From positions 22,289 to 86,288 of the forward strand of contig CAXGYF010000003.1 of NCBI GenBank assembly GCA_964013895.1: a stretch of 64,000 nt of DNA, in the 5' to 3' direction. Position 1 is the stretch's first letter. Each line of letters starts with the position of its first letter. The notes beneath the pieces are model-generated. The model did not search any database, had not been told where the DNA came from, and saw only the letters and a program-made list of their open reading frames with translations. The position numbers and the translations under genes were made by a program. Positions 25,603-33,100 of this stretch are shown one piece after another. This DNA is from MedAcidi-G1 sp002713545. GTDB lineage: Bacteria; Actinomycetota; Acidimicrobiia; Acidimicrobiales; MedAcidi-G1.

Positions 25603-26394
25603 GTGACACTTCCTATTTTTACACCACCTGACGATCCGGGACCTAGTTTTCTCGGTCTCTTAAAAAAAGTTGGGCTTGACGACAGGGTTCTAGAAAGAAT
25701 CGACAACAATAATCCGATTACGCACGGCACAACAATTGTCGCTATTCGCTATAGCGATGGAGTTCTTATGGCCGGTGACCGTAGAGCCACGAGTGGACAT
25801 TTGATAAGTCACAGAACCATGGAAAAAGTTTTTCCAGCAGATGCTTTTTCTGGGGTAGGAATATCTGGAGCTGCAGGACCGGCCATGGAAATGGTGCGGT
25901 TATTCCAACTGCAACTTGAGCATTACGAAAAAGTTGAAGGTTCACCTTTAAGCCTTGAAGGAAAGGCTAACCAGCTAAGCCTTATGCTTAAAGGCAACTT
26001 TCCTGCGGCAATGCAGGGGCTGGGAGTCGTACCAATTTTTGCAGGGTTTGAAGAAAAAACTGGTCAAGGAAGATTATTTCAATTTGATATTACAGGGGGC
26101 CGTTATGAAGAAAAAGATTTTGTATCTACAGGGTCGGGAAGTCTCCATGCTGCAACAGTAGTAAAACTCCGTCATTCTTCATCTGTGGGTCTTAGCGAAG
26201 CCATTGATATTTCACTAGAGGCGCTTCTGGAAGCGGCCGAGGAAGATAGCGCCACCGGTGGTCCTGACCTGGTGAGGGGTATATATCCTGTAATCGCAAA
26301 AATTGATTCGAATGGATTTGAACGTATAACTGATGAAGAACTTCAAGGTCGTACCGAAACGATACTTCAGAATATTTCTGAAAGGGGAAATTAG
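25603..26394 (+). CDS. prcB: 20S proteasome beta subunit PrcB
   Basis: Catalytic subunit of the proteasome core. A propeptide of about 42 residues ends at THG, and cleavage exposes T43 as the N-terminal nucleophile (HG/TTIVAIRY). D and K equivalents are in MAGDRRATSG and TMEKVFP. Total 263 residues, a normal size. GTG start is supported by the hexamer at 25591. Followed after 5 bp by prcA. Confidence 0.96.
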   Translation: MTLPIFTPPDDPGPSFLGLLKKVGLDDRVLERIDNNNPITHGTTIVAIRYSDGVLMAGDRRATSGHLISHRTMEKVFPADAFSGVGISGAAGPAMEMVRLFQLQLEHYEKVEGSPLSLEGKANQLSLMLKGNFPAAMQGLGVVPIFAGFEEKTGQGRLFQFDITGGRYEEKDFVSTGSGSLHAATVVKLRHSSSVGLSEAIDISLEALLEAAEEDSATGGPDLVRGIYPVIAKIDSNGFERITDEELQGRTETILQNISERGN

Positions 26395-26399
26395 TTGCC

Positions 26400-27077
26400 A
26401 TGACTATGCCAATGTATGTTTCACCTGAACAGTTGATGAAAGACCGCGCCGACTATGCGCGAAAAGGGATTTCACGAGGCAGGGCCGCAGTTGCCTGCAC
26501 ATACTCTGAGGGTGTTTTATTGTGCGCTGAAAATCCATCAAAGACCTTGAGAAAAGCCGGTGAGATATATGACAAAATTGGTTTCATGGGAGTCGGAAAA
26601 TATAGCGAGTTTGATCAATTACGTATAGCAGGAATAAGACATGCAGATTTAAAAGGTTACTCGTTCAGTCGTGATGACGTGGATGCGCGCTGGCTCGCCA
26701 ATCAGTACGCACAGATTCTGGGTCAGTACTTCACCCACGAGATGAAACCTCTTGAGGTGGAAATGATAGTCGCTGAAATAGGTGATTCTAAAGAAGATGA
26801 TCAAATTTTTCATTTGCTTTATGACGGAACTGTTATGGACACTTCTTCTTTTGTGGTAATCGGAGGGGAAGCTGAACTTATCAGAGATCGAATTGAAGAA
26901 AGTTGGAAAGCTGGTTCTTCTCTTGAAGAGGGTGTCAAATTAACAACAGAGGCATTGTCAGGACCCGATAGAAGCTTTTCATCAGATGAACTTGAAGTAG
27001 CGATTCTTTCACGTGGGAATGGTAGAAGGGCTTTTACTCGAATAGAAGGTGATGAGTTAAACGGGCTTCTTGCCTGA
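26400..27077 (+). CDS. prcA: 20S proteasome alpha subunit PrcA
   Basis: Forms the outer rings that gate entry to the proteolytic chamber and dock the ATPase. The N-terminal gate segment MYVSPEQLMKDRADYARKG and the following SRGRAAVACTYSEGVLLCAEN are characteristic. Length 225 is normal for actinobacterial alpha subunits, and no catalytic Thr is exposed, as expected. It lies 5 bp after prcB. Confidence 0.95.
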   Translation: MTMPMYVSPEQLMKDRADYARKGISRGRAAVACTYSEGVLLCAENPSKTLRKAGEIYDKIGFMGVGKYSEFDQLRIAGIRHADLKGYSFSRDDVDARWLANQYAQILGQYFTHEMKPLEVEMIVAEIGDSKEDDQIFHLLYDGTVMDTSSFVVIGGEAELIRDRIEESWKAGSSLEEGVKLTTEALSGPDRSFSSDELEVAILSRGNGRRAFTRIEGDELNGLLA

Positions 27078-27097
27078 AGCTCGTAAGTCTCAGACAA

Positions 27098-28456
27098 ATG
27101 CAGAGACGAATTTATGGTATCGAAAGCGAGTATGGAGTTACTTGCACAGTTGACGGGCAAAGACGCTTAAGCCCTGATGAGGTTGCTAGATATCTGTTTA
27201 GAAGAGTTGTTTCCTGGGGTAGAAGCTCGAATGTTTTTTTGCAAAATGGAGCACGTCTTTACTTAGACGTAGGTTCGCATCCTGAATATGCGACTCCAGA
27301 GTGTGATTCTGTTAGATCCGTAATTGCTTATGAAAAAGCAGGCGAAAGAATATTAGAACAACTTTCTAAAAGTGCGGAAAAGCGTCTAAACGAAGAAGGT
27401 GTAGAAGGAAAGGTATACCTTTTTAAAAACAACACTGATTCTGCTGGTAATTCATACGGCTGTCATGAAAACTATTTAACGAACAGGCGAGACGAGTCGC
27501 TTCAATATTCCGAAGTTTTAATTCCTTTTCTTATAAGCAGACAGATATATGCAGGTGCCGGAAAAATTTTACAGAGTGGAAACGGGGCTATTTATTGCAT
27601 TAGTCAAAGAGCGGAACATATTTGGGAAGGTGTTTCAAGTGCTACGACTCGGTCACGGCCGATTATTAATTCACGTGATGAGCCGCATGCTGACGCGGAA
27701 AGATTTCGTCGTTTACACGTGATAGTGGGAGATTCGAATATGAGTGAGTACGCCTCTTTTCTGAAGGTTGGTGCTTGCGGGTTGCTTTTACGTATGTTGG
27801 AAGAGCCAAATGTTATTTTTCGTGATATGACCTTAGAAAATCCGATAAGAGCTATCCGGGAAATTAGTCACGATCTTACTTGCAAACGAAAAGTTAAGTT
27901 AACCAACGGACGTGAGATGTCGGCTCTTGAGATGCAAAAAGAGTTTTTAGAAAAAGCGCAACGTTTTTCCGAGATGCGTGAATTTAACGAAGAGGAAAAA
28001 GAAGTTATGAAAATGTGGGAACACTGTTTGGACCGTCTAGAGCACGATCCTCTTTCCTTGTCGGCTGAATGTGATTGGGTCGCGAAGTATCATTTGGTGG
28101 AGAAGTACCGGGAGCGTAACAATCTCCCACTTGCTGATTCACGAGTGGGACTTTTGGACCTTCAATATCACGATATAAATAGGCACAGAAGCTTGTTTTA
28201 TCGAATGAATAGAAAGGGTTTGAGCAGAAATATTTTAGACGAAGAAGAAATAAGACATGCTGTGGATGAACCTCCCGAAACGACTCGTGCACGGTTAAGA
28301 GGTGAATTTATTCGTCGCGCTAAAGAGAAGAAACGTGATTACACAGTTGACTGGGTTCATTTAAAGTTGAATGATCAAGCTCAACGAACCGTCCTCTGCA
28401 AAGATCCGTTTCGCTTCGAGGATGAAAGAGTTCAAAAGCTCATTGATTCTTTATAG
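27098..28456 (+). CDS. pafA: Pup ligase PafA
   Basis: Links the C-terminal glutamate of Pup to substrate lysines using ATP. It shows the carboxylate-amine-ligase fold shared with Dop: RRIYGIESEYGVT at the start, NGARLYLDVGSHPEYATPEC with the catalytic aspartate, NNTDSAGNSYGCHENY and SRDEPHADAERFRRLHV. It lacks the Dop loop insert, which separates the two. Length 452 is typical. It lies 20 bp after prcA. Confidence 0.97.
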   Translation: MQRRIYGIESEYGVTCTVDGQRRLSPDEVARYLFRRVVSWGRSSNVFLQNGARLYLDVGSHPEYATPECDSVRSVIAYEKAGERILEQLSKSAEKRLNEEGVEGKVYLFKNNTDSAGNSYGCHENYLTNRRDESLQYSEVLIPFLISRQIYAGAGKILQSGNGAIYCISQRAEHIWEGVSSATTRSRPIINSRDEPHADAERFRRLHVIVGDSNMSEYASFLKVGACGLLLRMLEEPNVIFRDMTLENPIRAIREISHDLTCKRKVKLTNGREMSALEMQKEFLEKAQRFSEMREFNEEEKEVMKMWEHCLDRLEHDPLSLSAECDWVAKYHLVEKYRERNNLPLADSRVGLLDLQYHDINRHRSLFYRMNRKGLSRNILDEEEIRHAVDEPPETTRARLRGEFIRRAKEKKRDYTVDWVHLKLNDQAQRTVLCKDPFRFEDERVQKLIDSL

Positions 28457-28468
28457 AAGTTAAGGGTC

Positions 28469-28474
28469 TAATAT
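28469..28474 (+). promoter_or_regulatory. -10 hexamer before pafB
   Basis: TAATAT, 6 nt, then GTG at 28481. No Shine-Dalgarno sequence; suggests that pafBC are also transcribed separately. Confidence 0.45.
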
Positions 28475-28480
28475 ACATTT

Positions 28481-29386
28481 GTGAAAAAAATTGAAAGGCT
28501 TTTGAATCTAATCTCAGCTCTTCTGTCAACAGAGAGACCGCTCAGCCGACACGAAATACGCGAACGTATACCTGGTGCTTACTCGGAGAGCGATGAGTCC
28601 TTTAGACGCACCTTCGAAAGAGATAAAGACGAATTGAGAGCTTTAGGTCTTCCAATTTCCCTGGAAAAGATTCCAGGTACAGACCCACCTCTAGAGGGAT
28701 ACCGTATACACAAGAGCGACTATGAAGCTGACCATCCATCACTAGAAGGTGACGAAATAGCAGCTTTGCATTTAGCATCAAATTTAATTCGCTTACAAGG
28801 AGATGACATAGACTCAACTTTTTACAAAATGGGAGGAGTCTTAAAAGAAAAACCATCAGCATTAAGTGAAATACCCACAGAGAGGTTGATGGAACTATGC
28901 ATGCAAGCTTTACACGAACATCAATCTATTTTTTTTAAGTATAAAAATGAAAGACGCGAGGTGAATCCATATCGACTTGTTTTTTCGGGTGGCAGGTGGT
29001 ATTTGATCGCTCATGACAATAATCGTGAGGGTATTAGACATTTTAGACTTGATCGTATTCAAGGCGAAATTGAGTTAACCACCCAAAAGTTTGAACCTAG
29101 CGATGAGTTTTCAGAGATAAGTGAGGAGCCACCATGGCGCTTTGGTGAAGAAGAAAACTTGGTGGAACTGAAGATAAATAAAAGCCATGTATCTTGGGCT
29201 CTTGAAATAATTGGTCAGAAATCTGCATATGAGGAACTTTCCGATGGTTCCATAATTTTGTACGAAGTCGTACGCGATTGGCAAATTTTTCGCAGTTTCG
29301 TCTTTTCTTTTCTTGATGCTGCTGAGTTGCTTAACCCCCCAGAGTGTCGTGAAGCATTGATTGAATGGTTGGAGTTGATCAAATGA
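28481..29386 (+). CDS. pafB: WYL-domain transcriptional regulator PafB
   Basis: With PafC it forms the PafBC activator that, in mycobacteria, drives the LexA-independent DNA-damage response. An N-terminal winged helix (KKIERLLNLISALLSTERPLS) precedes a WYL domain with the segment GRWYLIAHD and RHFRLDRI, and the WCX extension. Length 301 is normal. The GTG start is supported by the hexamer at 28469. Its stop overlaps the pafC start (ATGA). Confidence 0.93.
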   Translation: MKKIERLLNLISALLSTERPLSRHEIRERIPGAYSESDESFRRTFERDKDELRALGLPISLEKIPGTDPPLEGYRIHKSDYEADHPSLEGDEIAALHLASNLIRLQGDDIDSTFYKMGGVLKEKPSALSEIPTERLMELCMQALHEHQSIFFKYKNERREVNPYRLVFSGGRWYLIAHDNNREGIRHFRLDRIQGEIELTTQKFEPSDEFSEISEEPPWRFGEEENLVELKINKSHVSWALEIIGQKSAYEELSDGSIILYEVVRDWQIFRSFVFSFLDAAELLNPPECREALIEWLELIK

Positions 29387-30348
29387 GAGAAATGAATTCA
29401 GCAGAAAGAATCAAACGTTTGTTAGCTGTGCTTCCTTGGATTGAAAGTCAAAATGGTCCTTATCTAGAGGAAGTGGCTGCACGATTTGACTACCCACAGA
29501 GAGAATTAATCGAAGATCTAGAAAACGTTGTTTTCTTTGTTGGTGTCTACCCATTTACACCAGATTGCTTGATTGAAGTGTCGATCACTGAAGAAAGAGT
29601 TTGGGTGCGGTATGCAGATTGGTTTAGGCAGCCAATGAAATTGAGCAAAAAAGAACTGACTGCATTACGCGCTGCGGGAGAAGCGCTTATTGATTTCGGT
29701 GGATCGTTGACAAATGAAATAGAAGACGAGTTGGGCCCTCTGGAGAGAGCTTTGACCAAATTGTCAGTTTTTGAGGGTGGTTCGGAAAATCTTTTAGAGA
29801 TAAAGTTAGCAACCCCGACAAAGCATCTTCTTGACGTCCAGAATTCCATTAAGTATAAAACCGTCATACAGATTGAGTATTTAGCCGGCTCACGAAACGA
29901 AATTTCCTCTCGCAAAATAGAACCTGAAAAGATTTTAGCTAATGGAGGAAAATGGTACGTCCAGGCTTATTGCAAAAGTTCATCAGCTGTTAAGACTTTT
30001 CGTGTTGACAGGATAAAAGATATTAAGACTTTAGATGAGATCAGAGAGAGTAATTCGGTTGAGTATTCAACCACTGAAGATTTTTTTAATTTAGATAACT
30101 TTCCTACTGCGATTATTGAAATCCCGATTGGAGATAAATCTCTTATCGACGGATTTCCAAATATAGAAATTGAAGAGGTCTCAGAAGAAAAAATTAGGTT
30201 AATTTGTCCTGTTGCTTCGGAGGTCTGGTTTAAGTATTTATTGATGGTTCTCGGATCGGGAGCTGAAGTTTTAGAAATGCCGACAGGAATAGAGAACACT
30301 TTTCGTTCAAAGGCGGCTGAAGAAATCTTAGGAATATATAACTCCTAA
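29383..30348 (+). CDS. pafC: WYL-domain transcriptional regulator PafC
   Basis: Second subunit of the PafBC activator, 321 residues. An N-terminal winged helix (SAERIKRLLAVLPWI) precedes a WYL domain in which the motif reads GGKWYVQAYC and KTFRVDRIKDI. The ATG at 29383 forms the ATGA overlap with the pafB stop and is preferred to the upstream ATG at 29365. The pafA-pafB-pafC order matches Mycobacterium. Confidence 0.92.
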   Translation: MREMNSAERIKRLLAVLPWIESQNGPYLEEVAARFDYPQRELIEDLENVVFFVGVYPFTPDCLIEVSITEERVWVRYADWFRQPMKLSKKELTALRAAGEALIDFGGSLTNEIEDELGPLERALTKLSVFEGGSENLLEIKLATPTKHLLDVQNSIKYKTVIQIEYLAGSRNEISSRKIEPEKILANGGKWYVQAYCKSSSAVKTFRVDRIKDIKTLDEIRESNSVEYSTTEDFFNLDNFPTAIIEIPIGDKSLIDGFPNIEIEEVSEEKIRLICPVASEVWFKYLLMVLGSGAEVLEMPTGIENTFRSKAAEEILGIYNS

Positions 30349-30375
30349 CGGCCACACGCAGTCAGAAAATGCGAC

Positions 30376-30381
30376 TAAGTT
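30376..30381 (+). promoter_or_regulatory. -10 hexamer before lepB
   Basis: TAAGTT, 6 nt, then GTG at 30388. Leaderless layout, separating lepB from pafBC. Confidence 0.45.
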
Positions 30382-30387
30382 GTCCAC

Positions 30388-31272
30388 GTGGATGGTGAAA
30401 ATAAAAACGAAGAATCCAATGATGGTTTTACTGATACCGAGAAATGGGCACAAGAAGTTTTAGAACGTGCAAGAAATCGTTCCGAGGGTTCTTTCGATCC
30501 TGAAGATTCCCCTAATGAAGGTAACTCAGAATCGCAAATTAAAGATGCGGACTCAGACGAAGGAAATCAAATTCAAAGCCAGATGGAAGAATCATTCCGC
30601 GGGTCAATTGTCACCCTTGAAGACATTGAAGGTGAACAAACAGTTGCCTCCATGCCTGTAGATGTTGACCAAAAAAGTATAAATAGTAATGATGATTTTT
30701 TCCCTTCTACCCTCAAAGGGACTCGTAGGTCTATAGTCGAGTGGGCGGTAGTTTTAGTTGGCGCAATCGGGCTTGCTTTAATAATAAAAGCTTTTCTTTT
30801 TCAGGCTTACTACATCCCATCGCCATCCATGAACCCCACACTTCTTGAAGGTGATCGAATTTTAGTAAACAAGCTGAGTTACGATCTTCACTCTGTTAAC
30901 AGGGGTGACTTGATCGTCTTCTCTACACCAGAAGAAACTCAAAGTGGGGATGATTTAATAAAGCGTGTAATTGGGCTACCTGGGGAATTTGTAACGGTTG
31001 AAGACGGAAGAATCGAAATCGATGGTGGCTTGTTGCTGGAGCCATATCTACCTTTAGGGACTGAAATGAATTCATTTGTTAACCCCATTAATTGTGTCAA
31101 TCGTCCCGAAGAGCCTTCCGGATGCAGAATTCCTGCAGATCATGTTTTCGTGATGGGCGATAACAGAAGCAATTCGCGAGATAGTCGTTTTTTCGGCCCA
31201 GTTCCTACTGACGATATTGAAGGAAGGGCATTCATCCGTATATGGCCCTTTGGAGACTTTAAGAGACTCTAG
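30388..31272 (+). CDS. lepB: Signal peptidase I
   Basis: Cleaves signal peptides from exported proteins at the outer face of the membrane. The catalytic serine is S147 (SPSMNPTLLEGD) and the lysine K192 (LIKRVIGLPGE); the box GDNRSNSRDSRFFGPV is near the C-terminus. One membrane helix lies at about 115-135. The unusual part is the cytoplasmic N-terminal extension of about 110 residues, strongly acidic and probably disordered. It sits between pafC and tatA, interrupting the usual paf-tat order together with the GDPD gene. Confidence 0.95.
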   Translation: MDGENKNEESNDGFTDTEKWAQEVLERARNRSEGSFDPEDSPNEGNSESQIKDADSDEGNQIQSQMEESFRGSIVTLEDIEGEQTVASMPVDVDQKSINSNDDFFPSTLKGTRRSIVEWAVVLVGAIGLALIIKAFLFQAYYIPSPSMNPTLLEGDRILVNKLSYDLHSVNRGDLIVFSTPEETQSGDDLIKRVIGLPGEFVTVEDGRIEIDGGLLLEPYLPLGTEMNSFVNPINCVNRPEEPSGCRIPADHVFVMGDNRSNSRDSRFFGPVPTDDIEGRAFIRIWPFGDFKRL

Positions 31273-31990
31273 GTCCCCGGTTTGTATACTCTTTCCATGA
31301 TGTGGTCATTTTTGACACGTGGTCACTGAAAACCCCGTCAATTCCGATACTGAAAAGCCAACTTAGTTGCCTTTCCTGTTGAGCATCCCAGGCGAAACTT
31401 CGAATTTGGAAGCGATGGCAGAGTGAAACAAGGCCCTCGTTCCATTCGGAAAAGTGCATATTGAATGCGTCAGCGCCGATTTCGCATAGATTTGCAATTC
31501 TTCTTTCAGGCCCTTCTTTTAAGCCTTCGAGGGTCGTTGAATTAACGAGTCTTACTGATTCGTCCAAGTCACGCCACAAGGCTATTTTTTCGATATCCGG
31601 ATGGCAAAGCCACAGTTTTTTCATAGGGAACAAGTACTTTTTAGAGACCCTTAGAATTTCTTGAATAGCCTTTTCATCTTTAACATCAATAGAAAAGTCA
31701 TACTCTCCGTCAATTTGGGAATAAAAGGTCTCTAATGATGGAATAGATGACGGCAGATTGAGCAGTTCACACTTATTGATTGCTTTACGCTTGAAAAAAT
31801 GACCAAAGCGACGATCATGGTGAAGAACGACGTTTCCGCATTTGGTTAATTGTGCATCGCTTTCTAGCCCATTAGAGCCATTCGAAAGAGCTTTTTTAAA
31901 TGCCTCTATTGTATTTTCAGGGGCATCGGCCTTGCCTCCGCGATGAGCAAACAGTAGTGGCGGTGTTTCGATTCGGTTTAGATCTTCCAT
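31259..31990 (-). CDS. Glycerophosphodiester phosphodiesterase (second copy)
   Basis: 243-residue GDPD-family enzyme. H16 in AHRGGKADAPENT, E43 and D45 in LESDAQ, and H58 in LHHD are the catalytic residues. It is clearly diverged from the copy at 884-1660 and not a recent duplicate. It overlaps the convergent lepB end by 14 nt and is divergent from tatA over 66 bp. No clear promoter hexamer was found. Confidence 0.88.
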   Translation of the reverse strand: MEDLNRIETPPLLFAHRGGKADAPENTIEAFKKALSNGSNGLESDAQLTKCGNVVLHHDRRFGHFFKRKAINKCELLNLPSSIPSLETFYSQIDGEYDFSIDVKDEKAIQEILRVSKKYLFPMKKLWLCHPDIEKIALWRDLDESVRLVNSTTLEGLKEGPERRIANLCEIGADAFNMHFSEWNEGLVSLCHRFQIRSFAWDAQQERQLSWLFSIGIDGVFSDHVSKMTTSWKEYTNRGPRVS

Positions 31991-32044
31991 GTATTAAGCA
32001 TGCCCCAAAGAGGTATCTATGTGATTCATTTGATGCTTATTCTG

Positions 32045-32050
32045 TAGGAT
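32045..32050 (+). promoter_or_regulatory. -10 hexamer before tatA
   Basis: TAGGAT, 6 nt, then ATG at 32057, with no Shine-Dalgarno sequence. Head of the tatA-tatC-helY unit. Confidence 0.45.
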
Positions 32051-32056
32051 CACAGA

Positions 32057-32332
32057 ATGGGAAATATTGGCAGTGGGGAAGTTTTAGTTATTTTGCTTTT
32101 AGGCCTGCTGGTACTTGGACCTGAACGTCTTCCAGAGTTCGCTAGAAAAGTTGGAAACTTTATAAGAGAAGCAAGGAGAATGAGTAGAAGTTTTCAGGAG
32201 GAACTTCGTAATGCTGTGGAGGATCCCGACATCGAAATGAAAGCTAGAGCCCAAGGGGCGCTTTTGTCGCAAGAGCAAAATATTACTAACGATCAAGAGA
32301 ATCAGAGCGATCAAGAGAATCAGAGCGATTAA
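32057..32332 (+). CDS. tatA: Sec-independent translocase protein TatA/TatB type
   Basis: Pore-forming or adaptor subunit of the twin-arginine system that exports folded proteins. One short membrane helix (about 7-20) is followed by LGPERLPEFARKVG, the hinge and amphipathic helix of the family. Length 91. The C-terminus is a small tandem repeat of DQENQS. The family signature does not cleanly separate TatA from TatB; only one such gene is seen. Directly abuts tatC. Confidence 0.9.
   Translation: MGNIGSGEVLVILLLGLLVLGPERLPEFARKVGNFIREARRMSRSFQEELRNAVEDPDIEMKARAQGALLSQEQNITNDQENQSDQENQSD
32291..32326 (+). repeat. Two identical 18-bp tandem units at the tatA 3' end
   Basis: GATCAAGAGAATCAGAGC occurs at 32291-32308 and again at 32309-32326, encoding DQENQS twice in the disordered tail. 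Perfect copies suggest a recent slippage duplication. Confidence 0.9.
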
Positions 32333-33100
32333 GTGGCTGAAATAGAAAAAGATCGGATGCCTTTACTGGGACATCTTCAAGAGTTGAGAAAGAGGTTATT
32401 GGTATCTTTCATTTCGATTTGCGCTGGAGGAATAGCTTGCTGGTTCCTCTATGACGCAATTCTCGATTTATTATTGGAGCCATATTGTGAAATACGGGAT
32501 GGTTCAGAACCAGAGCGTATTTTTGGAAGTGGCTGTGAATTGTTAGTAACAGACCCTCTCGAGCCTTTCAGTGTGAGATTGACAGTTGCTGGGTACGGAG
32601 GAATAATACTTTCCATTCCTATGCTTCTTTGGCAAGCATGGCGATTCATTGCGCCTGGTTTACTGTCTAAAGAGAAAAAATGGGCGATACCTTTTGTGTT
32701 GACAGGCCTCTTATTGTTTGCAACAGGCTCACTTCTTGCTTACTGGAGTATTCCTCGAGCTCTAGATTTCCTAGTGGAAATTGGGGGACCTGATCTGGTG
32801 AGTGTATTTTCACCGGCTAAATACATTGGTTTTGTAATAAAGATGATTGTTGCTTTTGGGATTGGATTCGAGTTTCCATTGCTTTTGATATTTTTACAGT
32901 TACTTGGCGTGTTAACACCATCTGCCTTAAGAAGAAGTCGAAGATATGCAATTGTAGGGATTGTTGCTCTGGTGGCAGTTTTGACTCCCAGTGGAGACCC
33001 TTTTACGTTGTTGATACTTTCTGTTCCCATGTTGATATTTTATGAATTAGCAATACTTGTAGGTTCTTTACGGAATCGTAGATTGCAGACCAAGGCGTGA
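32333..33100 (+). CDS. tatC: Sec-independent translocase protein TatC
   Basis: Receptor for twin-arginine signal peptides, an integral membrane protein with six predicted helices in 255 residues. The N-terminal MPLLGHLQELRKRLLVS and the FxxFxPGL-like WRFIAPGLLSKEKKWA are family signatures. GTG start directly after the tatA stop; its own stop overlaps the helY start. The insertion after helix 1 with two cysteines (CEIRDGSEPERIFGSGC) is typical of actinobacterial TatC loops. Confidence 0.95.
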   Translation: MAEIEKDRMPLLGHLQELRKRLLVSFISICAGGIACWFLYDAILDLLLEPYCEIRDGSEPERIFGSGCELLVTDPLEPFSVRLTVAGYGGIILSIPMLLWQAWRFIAPGLLSKEKKWAIPFVLTGLLLFATGSLLAYWSIPRALDFLVEIGGPDLVSVFSPAKYIGFVIKMIVAFGIGFEFPLLLIFLQLLGVLTPSALRRSRRYAIVGIVALVAVLTPSGDPFTLLILSVPMLIFYELAILVGSLRNRRLQTKA

